From positions 27,936,001 to 28,000,000 of the forward strand of contig JAYKYS010000005.1 in the NCBI GenBank assembly GCA_036924285.1: 64,000 nucleotides of DNA, in the 5' to 3' direction. Position 1 is the stretch's first letter; every line of letters starts with the position of its first letter. This DNA comes from Asterella californica (Eukaryota; Streptophyta; Marchantiopsida; Marchantiales; Aytoniaceae). Shown here one piece after another: positions 34,793-45,927 of this stretch. Made by a program: the position numbers and the translations under genes. Under the pieces are notes generated by a model. That model did no database searches. It was not told where the DNA came from and saw only the letters and a list, made by a program, of their open reading frames with translations.

Positions 34793-36262
34793 CTACTCCT
34801 CTGGCTTCTCTGGCTCCTTGTCAGGATCTTCTTCCTTCTTCTCTTCCTCGTCCTCGTCTTCTTCTGGGGGATCCGCCGGCAACGGAGGAGGTAAAGGAGT
34901 TTTCATGGGACTGAATTGTGGGAAAATATCTGGCCTTCTTCCCGGGGATGGTCTATCCCACTCCTGCAAATAGCAAAAAAACCGAAATGCATAAGAGGAT
35001 CGTACTGGACATATTTCCAACTGAACATAACCAGAATTAGGAGTTACTGCAATACCTCCAACAGCGTGATTGTCGTGATGCGCCTCACACACAGATTCCC
35101 ACTTACACTCTCAGAGAGATTCTTTTCCAGTGAATCGATTATCTATATGGGCTAATCTACCGCGAAAATCTGCTGAACATCCCAGCAAAGTAAATTCATT
35201 ACCCGCCTTAGGTAACAATGCAACACCATGGTGCGGACATCGTCGAACATCAGTAAGTCATTCTTTCAGCACCCGTGAGTGACATCTCAAATATCCTTAC
35301 TGCGTACAGCCTGAGGTGGTCATCCTGCTAAAACAACTAGCTGGGCAGGATGGTACACTATGAACAAACTTTAAGACTTCTCCTCGCTCGCCTTCAGCAG
35401 TGAAGAAAAGTATCTTAGACCTAGTAATAAGAGAACTATACCGGTGGGAAATAATATCTGCCAGGAACATTCAAGCTCCAGGATCAAGCTCTATTTTCCT
35501 TGTGACAACGACTAGAACATGTCCAAGCGTGCAAGTTGCAAAACCCTGTATGCAACTCGTGGCTCGACTTGAGCCAAACCCGAGTTGCGCGAGGAAACGA
35601 AATTACGTGAAGCCCAGTAGCTGCAGTGGACAACCTCTAAAAAGGAACCGATATACGCTGAATGGTTGTCACTATGGAACACATAACTTCCTAAGCTTGT
35701 CGCCTAGACTCCTTTACCGATGACCCTATTCTGCGTCTATACTACTGCACCGGAAGCTACGAACCTACAAGGACGTATTCACCCCATGGCTGTGATAAAT
35801 TGTTCTCATTTCGAGCTACCCAAGGACCATACATTGCAGCCAAGCCTCAATCAACAGGAGTAAAACCACAACAATCAGCACAAGTTTTGTCTGTGAAGTA
35901 GTGAAACTAATTAATAACTACGACGTGCGTCACGTATCACCTGCACAAACCTAAGTGAATTCCAAAGCCAGACAGGAGTAGGGCATCGCACTCGACAGAA
36001 AAGAATTGAAGTCGAAATTGCAAATTTCCGTTCAGACACTTACGACGGGGAAGTCCAGAGGTGAACGCCTTGTCATCTTCTCATCCTCGGGTGCCATCGA
36101 CCTAGTAGCTGGCAATCTCCATCTTCTACGATCGCCAACAGCAACACCACCGCACAAGTTCCCATTTTGCTGCACTAGACGTGGGGTGGAAACGCCACGA
36201 TTAGTACTCCTCAAAGCAGAACATGCGCAGGGGAACGACAGGATCGCTATGGAGGCCGCCAT
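34793..36262 (-). CDS. Conserved plastid-targeted protein of unknown function, two exons
   Basis: Exon 1 (36044-36262) starts MAASIAILSFPCACSALRS, a typical plastid transit peptide, and ends at a GTAAGT donor. Exon 2 (34793-34963) follows a TTTGCAG acceptor in phase 0. Together they give 129 residues. The mature part reads EDEKMTRRSPLDFPV, then EWDRPSPGRRPDIFPQFSPM, then KTPLPPPLPADPPEED, and ends in a strongly acidic Glu/Asp/Lys tail. I have an impression of similar proline-rich, acidic-tailed plastid proteins in land plants but cannot name a family. There is no membrane segment after the transit peptide. The intron is 1,080 bases with no additional exon visible. Confidence 0.72.
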
Positions 36263-37524
36263 GTCCTCCCGACTGAAAGGAACCTCGAATTCCTCAACTG
36301 GCCAGCCAAGCGGTACCAAAGGAGTGTTGAAAAGAGCCGCAAAGGCGAGATCTGGCGAACAAGCCAAGACCGGAGGTCGCTCGACACTGTCCTGGGCCCT
36401 CCGTGCGGATGAGGAACGAGAACTCTGATGGGTAGGGCGACCGAACTCTCGGGCAGTTTGGGTAAGATGTGAATAAATGGACAGTAACCACATAATGAAG
36501 TTACACCTAATATTTGTCGTGTTGAGATTTTCTCTAGTAAAGAACTACCGCATCTTAATGCCACGTGTCCGGTCCCAGCATAACGGGTTAGGATTCGAAG
36601 ATTCAATCGGGAAACAAAACTTCAACCCTTTCAAATTTTCAACTGAGCACCACCCGCGGGCCGCGGCATATGATCCTTTGATCTGTACTGCGCGTTTGGT
36701 ACTGGCGAATGGAAGCATCGGGAAGTACTTTGAGGTCCACGTCACTACTCGCGTTGTATACTTCCACACTCGACAGGCCTTCGCGTGATCAGCTGTGCTG
36801 TGGCACACTCGCACCTCGCGCATACTCACAGAAGGAGAGAGTATGCTTTAGGGACCCGATCCGAATTGAACTTGTTGAAGTTCGCAAGAAGGTACCGACA
36901 GTGTGGTGTGAGGACTGAAGGAAATCAAGAGATGTAAACAGTTCGAATTCCTAGTCCAGCGAATTTGTGGAACCTGAAAGTAACGACGATATGCATACGG
37001 ATAACAGAAAATAGTAAGTACGTGCTACCACGAAGCATAAATGCAGCTTGAAGAACATGTTCACCTGATGAGAATATTTTCATGGAAAATTAATTTGGAA
37101 AGTTACACAGTACGAAGGTCCCACCGGAGCGAGTATCTGGCGAAACTGCTTACTTCACAGACACGGGCAAAGTTCGATCGACAGTTTAGACCCTAAGTCT
37201 GAGCGTGCATGATATTGTAACTAATGAATGCAACCGAAGCTCGAAGAAATGTACAGAACAACCGTACTTGATGATAAGTAACTCCGGCCCACCATTTACC
37301 CACATATTCACAGGCTTTTCAGAAGCACAACCTTTTTCCGTTGTCACCATAAACCTATCCGCCATAGGGGAAAGAAGTTCTGCTAGTGAACGAGGCACCC
37401 TAAGAATCCAATCACTCCAAACAAAAGCGTTGGACTCATGAAGCCGAAATCACTGTCAACTGAATAACCACTGTTTCCATAACCTCGCTCTGCGTATGAT
37501 ACAGTAAGAAACTTATAGTGGTCT
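36263..37524. other. Spacer between the plastid-protein gene and PAM68
   Basis: 36.27-36.6 kb is the promoter side of the minus-strand gene; 37.2-37.5 kb is the probable 3' UTR of PAM68. Open frames at 36477-36918 and 37186-37441 show no domain. Confidence 0.45.
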
Positions 37525-38136
37525 CTATTTCTTTCCTCTCTTGCCTTGAACTGTTTCCAGAAAGACGGGCCAATTAAGCTGTGCTTCCTTCCATCCTAGC
37601 AACGATCCTTCCCTTGCCGGATCCCAACTCGCTGAAAGAACACCATATGTTATTCCTAAACCGGCTGTGCCAAAGGTGAGCATCGATGTAAGAAGAGGCA
37701 GCCACTCCGGAACATCCACTTTCTTCACTGCTTTCAAGTAATAATACAGAGGGAAGAATAACACTCCCACAGTCAGAGGAACTCCCACTGTCAAAGAAAT
37801 TCTTCTCAACATCCTATTGGTAACAACCTCGGGAACAACGTCATCCCCTGACTCCTCCAAGCTTCTTTCATTTCCAGAATCAGAATCCGCGACCTTCTCC
37901 GCTACACTATCAGATTTTTTCTCCAGAGTCTTTTTCTTACTCGAAAGTTTACCAAATCCCTTCTTCTTGGGAGATTGAAGCGAAAAGCAGATTCCTAATG
38001 CGGTTCTTCTTCGCCGGTTGCTATCCGCATACAACCGACAATCTTGGAACGCCGAGAGCCTCGATGCCTCAGCTAAGCCCAAGCTTCGCCTTTCTACGAG
38101 CACCGACACGAGGGACCATGCTCCCACTGTCGCCAT
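37525..38136 (-). CDS. PAM68: PAM68-family photosystem II assembly protein
   Basis: PAM68 is a thylakoid membrane protein that assists early photosystem II assembly. The single exon encodes 203 residues. Residues 1-~55 are Ser/Arg-rich, like a plastid transit peptide, followed by a Lys-rich stretch (KKKGFGKLSSKKKTLEKK) and an acidic linker. Two membrane segments lie at about residues 115-132 (VGVPLTVGVLFFPLYYYL) and 143-165 (around TFGTAGLGITYGVLSASWDP). The motif NRMLRRISLTVGVPL before the first segment and EWLPLLTSMLTFGTAGLGI are diagnostic of the family. After the second segment comes GSLLGWKEAQLNWPVF. Length and domain order match plant PAM68. The start is the only sensible ATG. A cyanobacterial-type paralog exists in plants, so PAM68 versus PAM68-like is not fully settled. 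Confidence 0.9.
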   Translation of the reverse strand: MATVGAWSLVSVLVERRSLGLAEASRLSAFQDCRLYADSNRRRRTALGICFSLQSPKKKGFGKLSSKKKTLEKKSDSVAEKVADSDSGNERSLEESGDDVVPEVVTNRMLRRISLTVGVPLTVGVLFFPLYYYLKAVKKVDVPEWLPLLTSMLTFGTAGLGITYGVLSASWDPAREGSLLGWKEAQLNWPVFLETVQGKRGKK

Positions 38137-38569
38137 GTCGTCAAGTTCCCTATTCTGCGATTCTAATCCTCCTTTACTTCAGTCAAATGTAGTGCATTCC
38201 GCTCAGACGGGAGTTTCCTACATCCATACTCATACTTCTCAAACTCGAGGCGCTGCTACGTCTCCCAGCCAAACCCTCCGGAATACCGAATCCCAACGAT
38301 GACCTGGATATCGTCTAAGACGAGCTCGTTACACAGTTCAAAGTTAAAACCTCTAGCAACCGTGTCCAGGCAAAAACTCTCATTTGGTGACGGTACGTGT
38401 AACGAGGAGTCATAACACGTCGGAAAGATAACGTAGAAAACTCTACGGTGGCTGCTCACTTTTATAGTCTAATCCCTGTAGCGTGCGTCTGTAAAACGCC
38501 TACAGGGTTAGTCTTTTCTCTCGAAGCAAATTTTACAGGTAGATATTTTATTTCATTATTTCTCTATTG

Positions 38570-38848
38570 TTACGATCGATTGTGAAAGGAAAGGGGAAAT
38601 TTTGTCGTATTTTCAGACTAGGGGAGGGATCCGATAGAATAAGTGATGCGATGAATAACAATAAAGATGTGGAAATGCCAATCAACCCAAACAAGAGGAA
38701 AAGAGGGCACCCCAACACCCAGAAAGTGAAGAGAAAATCAAGAGGATCTCTAGTTATGAAGTTTTCATCATTCATAAATTCTAAAATATTTACATACAAC
38801 TGGTGAAGTGATATTGCTTACTGCAATTGCTCTTAAGTGGACCGTTGT
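38570..38848. repeat. Dispersed repeat, copy 2, left part
   Basis: It matches 10100-10320, including AACAAGAGGAAAAGAGGG and CCCAACACCCAGAAAGTG. Homology stops at about 38848 and resumes at about 40705, so this copy has been split by an insertion. Confidence 0.6.
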
Positions 38849-39339
38849 CGTGTTGTACATGGGTCTGTACAGTGAAAACTAGTTGCAAAGAGATCTTTTC
38901 TTTGTTGTGTAAAAGAAGCTGCCCTGTAGCTTATCAAGCTGGGCAGGAGCTAAGCTGGGGTGGTGCTTGACAAGCTGCCCTCTAGCTTGAGTTGGAATAT
39001 CACCCTAAAGGAATCGAAAGACACCAGAATGCAGAGCTCGACGAGGAGAGCTACTTTGCGCTTCCAGTTTTGACAGAAAGTGCTTTAAGTAATAGTTAGC
39101 ACGTGTTTTAAACTGAGAAATATGCGAAAGAGGGAAATCTGTCGATTCTGACTCGTGACTCGAACTCAGAATCTGATTGCGTAGGTGTGTAGGTGTTCAC
39201 AAGTACTATAGTTTTGACTCTTTACTCGTTTAAAACGGAGTTGTATAGAGAAGTTAGCGTAGAGAAAGTTAGTAAAGACTTTACAGGAAGATTTCTTTAG
39301 TAAAGCATATGTACAGACTGTAAAAGCTTTTTGAACGGA

Positions 39340-39425
39340 ACCAAAGGCCATCCCAGTGATAGGGCGCCTGCCTAGGAAGAAAGTGGTCTCAGGATCAATC
39401 CCTCCTGGCCTCTAGTTCCTATTCT
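39340..39425 (+). mobile_element. tRNA-like SINE head
   Basis: It contains a box A-like CAGTGATAGGGCGCCTGCC and, about 30 bases on, a box B-like GGATCAATCCC, within a tRNA-like stretch with pairing arms GGCC/GGCC. This is the standard layout of a tRNA-derived SINE. Confidence 0.6.
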
Positions 39426-39537
39426 GGCATGTTGGCCTCCCGGAAAGGAGTCTATGTTGGATATGCAGCCACGTCCTGCATATCTAGGGGCGGGAGACCG
39501 ATATCTCCTTTAATCGTGGGCTTCCTGGCCTAAGCCT

Positions 39538-39726
39538 CCGCATGCCATCCTGAATATACTATGGGAGATACCTGATGCGCATATGGGGGGACCGCATGCC
39601 ATCCTGAATATACTATGGGAGATACCTGGTGCGCATATGGGGGAGCTGTAAGCCCTGTGGGGCAGCCTCATAAGTGTTGGGGCTTCGGCCTACATTGGAT
39701 GGCTTGTAGTATATTCAGGATGGCAT
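39538..39726. repeat. 53-bp tandem duplication plus inverted partner
   Basis: GCATGCCATCCTGAATATAC with the following GGGAGATACCTG occurs at about 39540 and 39593. The reverse complement of its core (TATATTCAGGATGGCAT) appears at about 39710-39726. Confidence 0.85.
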
Positions 39727-40704
39727 CAAGAGCACAGGAAACTTTTGTTAATTTGTTAAATAACCATCGAGTCGGCTTGCGATGGAGAATGAGGCTATGG
39801 GAGCCTTTATTAGTGAAGAGGTAGAGTTTGTGGAGCCAACTGTGAAACTTATATTAAAAAGGGGCCAAAGTTGTAAATAAAGCTTTGTACGCATAAGGAC
39901 AGCAAGGGGGCAGCTTAAGCTAAGGCCATGCTTCTGATAAGTGACTGCGCTTATAAGGACAGCAGGGGGGCAGCTTAAGCAGGGGCCTTAAAACTTTAGG
40001 TTAAATACTGCGGCGGCTGAAGATCGGGGACACTTTTCAAGGGAGTTTTCTGAGAGAACTGAAGCGGAAGGAGGAGGATTAGGGATTGGGGGTTGAGGAT
40101 ACGCAGGAGAAGCTAGGAGGCTGGAGAAGGTCAAATTGCTCACAGATTGAATTGGGAGAGCATCGTAAGAGAGAGAGGCAGGAGTTTTAGGCTTGGACGT
40201 TGTTTAAATAAACTGTTCTGGGGAGAAATTACTCTCAAGAGACAGTTCTATTGAGAGAGATCATTTGAAAATCTACAGGGGACTTTTGATCGACGTTGGA
40301 TCAGATTTTTGAGAGTTTCAGTTGGGGCAAGGAGAGGAATAAGATTCAGGGGCCTGAATTTCTCTATTAGGTTCGGATTGAGACGTACTGGGTAGACTTT
40401 TGGCTTGACGGGTGAAGAGAGGTGCGCAGGAGAGGAAGAAAGAGATTTTCTGTACAATTGGAGAAATTGGTGGTGCAGACGACACTGTAATAAAGTTAAT
40501 TGAATCTTGAGAGACCTATCTGTGTACCCAAGGTGTGTTTGAGTGCTTGTTTTTGTAATTGGTGGACGCAAGAAGCAGGGTTTTGGAGATCTCATCATCA
40601 GCGGCTACTTGTCTTTCTCTTCTGGTCGTTTTCTTGGATCGATCACAGTCAGGAGGTCCGCCCTCCCCAAGAAAGACTCTCGCTCTGACACAGTACTAAC
40701 TAAA

Positions 40705-41000
40705 ATTTTATGTAGAGCAATGAAAACACGTCGTCTAAAATATATAGTATAAAAAGAAAAAAAAACACCCCTTGACCTAATCTAGAATAAAATAATCAAA
40801 CTCTGAAGCTGATGATCCATATATTTCCAAAGTCAGAGGATGAAAAGGTGTCCCTCTTGCATATTTAGTCATTTTCATCGTCATCGCCATGTATGGAGTT
40901 CATCCCGGAAAATGAGTTATCATTTATATTGTCATTGAATCTTTATGTCAGATCCGTGAAAACCATATCTGTCTCTATGATCTTCTTATCCATCTTCTCA
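40705..41000. repeat. Dispersed repeat, copy 2, right part
   Basis: It matches 10340-10600, including GATGATCCATATAT and CCTCTTGCATAT. The minus strand reads LEIYGSS as in copy 1. Confidence 0.65.
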
Positions 41001-41606
41001 TACAAATTGGCTCTTAGTGACCCTCCAATCTGAAAAAAAGGAGGAAAAAGTTTAGAGCCTAATAAATCACTAACAATTATCTTCATAATTCCATTTCAAG
41101 ATAGCTCTTTATCTTTTGACGTGAATATTTAAATGAGTAGAAAATGTTTACATGTTGAAGAATTATCCTCTCCAGCGCCGAAATGAATAAAATACAATCA
41201 TTATGCACACTAGCTCTTTTTTTCCTACCATAGACGTATTTGTATGGGAACAATGTGAATCTTTTATCTGATAACAACAAGAGTATTGGTATAAGCATAA
41301 GCATACCATGCTTAAGCAGATAAGAAAGGTATGTTAGTTTATTAGTTTATTCACTATTTCCATCTAAAGAAGGAAGAGGAGGTAAGCTTAATTTATTATT
41401 AATTCTTTTGTCAAGAAGACTTTGGTAATAAATTAATGTGTGGATTATTTATCCGTGTGAGTCCCTGCTTACTTTATGGTTATGTTTGGATCTGTTAGCA
41501 ACTCTACATCTAGTTATGATTTAACATTTATTAATCAAGTTAATCAATTATAATTAATCAATATAAAATACATACATAACATTTACATCTTGTATGATAT
41601 AGAAAA
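41001..41606. other. AT-rich DNA up to the truncated 5' side of the gypsy element
   Basis: No gene. No LTR matching 47.5-48.6 kb and no primer-binding site is seen before the gag coding region, so the 5' end of the element appears to be lost near 41.6 kb. Confidence 0.5.
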
Positions 41607-41746
41607 ATGACCAAAAGTTCTCCAAAACCGATTGGGGATGCTTATTTCACTCCCTATAATGACTCTATCCAACTGAGCCAAAAACGCGGTGCGATACTTA
41701 ATCCAGGAGAGGATGCTAAGCGACCCAAGCATAACAATTTACAAGT

Positions 41747-43180
41747 ATGTCTGCTATCACAGTACAAGAGAGAAGATCGAGGTGGAACATTAAAGCTCGG
41801 ACAGGAGTTAGCCCAAGCGCAACAATTACCATTCGTAATGATGGAGAGATGTTTCGTTCCAAGATTCTTATATGCAAAACTGACATTGATGTCGAGAAGT
41901 TCGACAAGACCACGAAGAAGATGCTTTGGAACACAAAGCAAAAGGAGGACGAGCTCAAGAAGGTCCGGACTCCAGAAGATCGAGCAGCAGCAAATGGATC
42001 GGTTCAGAACCAAGGCAGACCTGGCTACTGTGCTCAGCAAGTCATGGACTGGTACTTGGGAGGATTGTCTCAGGATATAGAATTGTACTGCAGAAGAGGA
42101 GGAGGTGATGATTTAGCAGAAGTACAAAAGCATGCCGAGCAGTATGAAACCTCGAGCATCACTCGGAATATGACGAAAGACAAAGGGAAGACCTCGAAGA
42201 AGTCCAAGAAGTAGAAGAAGTCTTCCCGGAAGTCCAAGAAGAAGTCCAAGTCCACTGAAACTGATAACAGTGATTCGGAAGCAGCCTCTACTTCTGAAGA
42301 GTCTACTGTCGAAAGTTCAGAATCCGAATCTGAACAAGAGAAGAAGACGCGGAAGAAGAAGAAAGAGAAGACGCGAGCAAGGGAGGAAGTTGTGCAGAAG
42401 ATTCAAACTCAGATCATTCAGTCTGCACCTGATCCTCGCATCGATGAGGTTCTGAAGCAGTTTGCCGACCTGAAAGTTCATCTTCTGAACCAGAAGGACA
42501 AGCGGAAGCAGCCTACGGCTTCCCGGTCAAACCTTTGGTGCAACCTTTGTAACTCTTCTGGACATACCAGAGATCAGTGTACGCAGGACCAAGCTGTCAA
42601 CTGGGCAGGATGGGAAGAAGACGATGAGGGATATCTACACGATCCCAGTGGGGAAACTTGCTATAGGATCGAGACAATACAACCCTTCACTCCTACGCCT
42701 CCCGCCCAATATAATCGTTATGTACCTAGGGATAGAGCTAGCAATGTACAGACCAGGACACCATGGCAGCCTTCTTCGTCACAACGACCTCTCAACCCTC
42801 TTCCTGGAGCGTGCAATAATTGTGGAGAGACAGGACACTGGTGGTCCACCTGTCCTCACCCGAGAAGACAGATTGGGCAAGTGCTCTTGTGTGGGAACTG
42901 TAAGGAAGCCGGTCATTTCACAAGGAATTGTCCCCAGACCTTACGACCGCGACAAATGGTTAGATTTGCAGATACCACGCCTCCTGTAGAAGCAGCATCA
43001 ACTTCTAAGCTCGAGTTAGCAGTGGTACAGCACATCACGATAGAAGAAGAAGATCCTGGGGATTGTACGGATTGTCTCCATATCGAGAAAGACGAACCAG
43101 ACCTCAGGAAGCGCGAAGCGCGAAGGAAAGGAACATCAGCTGCAGAAGACGACTGCAGCTCAGAAGATGGAGACACCTGA
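41747..43180 (+). pseudogene. Gypsy Gag with three CCHC zinc knuckles
   Basis: The first part contains a capsid-like helix region, DWYLGGLSQDIELYCRR, typical of plant gypsy gag. A stop at about 42214 breaks a Lys/Ser-rich linker. The 42392-43180 frame carries three CX2CX4HX4C knuckles: CNLCNSSGHTRDQC, CNNCGETGHWWSTC and CGNCKEAGHFTRNC. Three knuckles is more than the one or two common in plant gypsy elements. Gag packages the element RNA in virus-like particles. The true gag start may be the ATG at 41607 in another frame, so a frameshift near the N terminus is possible. The C-terminal part is acidic and ends by overlapping the pol frame by 14 bases. Confidence 0.85.
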
Positions 43181-45089
43181 AGAAGCGTCATCTTTCACTT
43201 TGACGGATGGTACTGTTTGGAATCCTGACCCGAATTTAGATAGTTGGCCTCCGGAGAAAGTCTTGGATGAAGCTGTGTTCAAGGTAAGTACCAGAAGCAA
43301 AAGGAAGTCAGAATCTCGTCAGAAGGACGTCAAGAAGAAGAAGCAGCGTAAGGAGAGGTCATCTTCTCCTGAGCGGCCGTCTTCTCCTACTTACGACCGA
43401 GAAGATCCGAAGTATTTTGCTCCTGACATTAGACAAGAGGTTGAAGCGATCATGCAAGAAGAGTTGGAGAAGAGACGGAAGATAGTACAGCAGCTTCCTA
43501 CACCGACTACGGCAACACCTGTCTCACGGGAACAGCCTCCAGTCGAGGGAAGACACTCTTCTGGTCTTCCACCCAAGGAAGCAACCACTACATCTTCTCT
43601 GTTGGAAACTCCAGTCACCCTTCTGAAAAGATCTCCGTACGACTTCTTGCGAGACTTGTGGAATCAGAAGGCGGATGTAACCTTCCAACAGCTGTTGGAT
43701 GACAATGCTGGTTACAGGAAGTTGTTACAATCTGTGCTTCGAGGATCGAGGAGGAGGAGGGCAGCTAAACTTCCCAAGAGCACCCCGATCCTAAGAATAG
43801 AGCATGAGGACTTCGGAGCCCCAGAACTTGATATGGAGATCCATGGCTGTCTTCTGAAGAAGGTACCCATTGATTCCGGCTCCGGAGTTAACATCATGAC
43901 GGAAGAAACGGCGCATGCCCTAGGCTTCACTGAGTTCCAGCCTACTCCGAGAATTCTCAGAATGACGGACCAGACCAGAAGATGACCTTTGGGGCAACTG
44001 AAAGATGTCTTGACGGTAATTGGTGGAGTATCTTTTTACCTCACTTACATCATTTTGCGACCTGTAGCTAAGGTTGGATATCAGGTGTTGATAGGAAGAC
44101 CATGGCTGTATGCTGCAAATGTGAATACCGACTGGAGAAGACATCGTTTGAGATTTCCCAATCCTACACCCAAGCCAGGTGAGAAGGGTAAGGTCTCGCT
44201 TCCTTGGATCAAGATTGGACACCAAGGTGAAACTCCGTCTACAACCGAGGGGTACACTTCAGAAGACTCAGCTGCGTCTTCTGACAATGATGAACGGTAT
44301 ATTGAGTTTGTGGCGAATAACGTGTGTACTACAGAAGTAGCAGAGAAAGTAGAAGATGTGGTCTGTGGATACATTGAGTGCTACGAGATTGCGGAAGAAG
44401 AGCTTCCAGAAGACGAGAATACCGTCTTCCCTTCGGAAGATCCGACAGTTGGTCTTCCAGAAGACGAATCTGAACCAGAAGAAGCTCCCAAACCGGAATA
44501 CTTTGGTGCCAGTGAGTACAGTCACACTGAAGGAATGGTAAACCTGGATGATCTCCAAGAGATGGAGGTTGCTCCTGGGAAGAAGCTGAAGCTTTCCAAG
44601 GTGATCGAGGGCCAGCAGTTGGAAGACTTTCGAGAACTTCTAACGGAGTTCCAGGATGTCTTTGCGTGGACCATAGAAGACATGAAGGGCATACCTCGAG
44701 AGTTGGGAGAGCATCGCATTGACTTGCTGGAGGGCGTTGTTCCTGCACAGCAGAGGCAGTATCGGCTCAACCCCAAGTACTCGCTTCTGGTGAAGGACCA
44801 GATTGACCAGTACCTGAAGGCAGGAGTCATCTTCCCAGTACTTAGCAATGAGTGGGTAGCTCCTATTGTCATCGTGCCGAAGAAGCAGACAGGGAAGATC
44901 CGAGTGTGTCAGGACTTCCGGAAGCTGAACTTGGCCACGAAGAAGGATCATCACCCTTTACCATTCATCGACTCTGTGTTAGACCAGGTAGCAGGGCATG
45001 AGTTCTACAGCTTCCTGGATGGTGTATTCTGGGTACAACCAAGTTTCAATCAGAGAAGAAGACAAGTCGAAAATCACTTTCACCACTGA
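43167..45089 (+). pseudogene. Gypsy protease and N-terminal reverse transcriptase
   Basis: After a Lys/Arg/Ser-rich spacer, the retropepsin site reads VPIDSGSGVNIMTEETAHALGF near 43868-43930. A TGA at 43983-43985 interrupts the frame, which continues unchanged from 43989. A long acidic spacer rich in EED follows. RT begins near 44730 with YLKAGVIFPVLSNEWVAPIV, then GKIRVCQDFRKLN and HHPLPFIDSVLDQV, and reaches the first catalytic Asp in FLDG. Just after this a single extra base shifts the frame. The protease would process the polyprotein and RT copy the RNA; neither is now possible as one protein. Confidence 0.88.
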
Positions 45090-45114
45090 TTGAGGCACGT
45101 ACGCGTACAACCAA

Positions 45115-45927
45115 ATGCCGTTTGGTTTATGCAATGCACCCGCCACATTCCAGAGGTTGATGATTACCATCTTCAAGGAGTATCTTCGCACCTTTATGGA
45201 GATCTTCTTGGATGATTTCTGTGTGTTTGGATCGAGAGAAGACCACTTGATATTTCTAAGGAAGTGTTTTCTGAAGTGTAGAGAACATCGTTTGGCTCTT
45301 CACCCTGAGAAGTGCTTCTTTGGTATGTCAGAGGGGATCTTGCTAGGACATAGGATTTCCGGAAGAGGTATAGAAGTCGACTGTGCTAAGGTGGAAGTCA
45401 TCATGAAACTCCACCCGCCTGCTAACCTGACACAGTTGAGAAGCTTCCTTGGCAACGTAGGATACTACAGGAGGTTTATTGACAGGTACGCAGAGGTAGC
45501 AGGAAGACTCACTAAGTTGCTGAAGAAGGACGAACCCTACGTTTGGTCTTCCGAGCAGCAGGAAGCATTCGAAGAAATGAAGAGGCTTCTGTCGGAATCC
45601 CCTGTCCTACGGCCACCTGATTGGGACAGAGTCTTCCACATTTATGTGGATGTTTCTGCTTTCGCCATCGGGGTGATGTTGAGTCAGAAAGATGAGAAAA
45701 AGAAGGATTATCCCATCTACTACGCGAGAAGACAGCTCAGTGATGCAGAGAAGAAGTACTCGACAACTGAAAGGGAGTGTCTTGGCATGATTTACTCCTG
45801 TAGGAAGTTTAGACACTATCTTCTAGCAAACCCGTTCGTCTTCTATGTAGATCACTTCTCTTTGAAACATCTTGTAAAGAAAGCAGATTTGTCTGGGAGG
45901 ATAGCTAGGTGGATTCTCCTACTCTAG
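45115..45927 (+). pseudogene. Gypsy reverse transcriptase C-terminal part and RNase H
   Basis: It starts in the +1 frame relative to the upstream RT with PFGLCNAPATFQRLM. It continues through the active-site box FLDDFCVFG, then HPEKCFFG and GHRISGRGIEVD, and LRSFLGNVGYYRRFI. RNase H follows from FHIYVDVSAFAIG (usual Asp-Ala-Ser replaced by Asp-Val-Ser) through YYARRQLSDAEKKYSTTERE to FYVDHFSLKHL. The frame ends at a TAG at 45925-45927; coding composition resumes directly afterwards with EFTYTVEYRPGRQHVNADYL, so the stop is an internal nonsense mutation. A second TGA separates this from the upstream RT frame. Confidence 0.88.

Larger units (their letters stand above)
38849..40704. mobile_element. 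~1.85-kb insertion, possible solo LTR or non-autonomous element
   Basis: This sequence is absent from the homologous position at 10.3 kb. Near its edges it begins TGTTGTACATGG and ends GCTCTGACA, giving TG...CA termini. It includes a SINE-like part, a tandem duplication, purine-rich direct repeats (GGACAGCAAGGGGGCAGCTT at about 39899 and a near copy at 39957) and an AATAAA-like TAAATAAACTG at 40205. No clear coding region. Exact ends and target duplication are unresolved. Confidence 0.5.

Noticed and set aside
34709..34894. Leucine-rich plus-strand frame that looks like a membrane protein
   Set aside because: It is the antisense reading of the Glu/Asp-rich tail of the plastid protein (GAG/GAA read as CTC/TTC).
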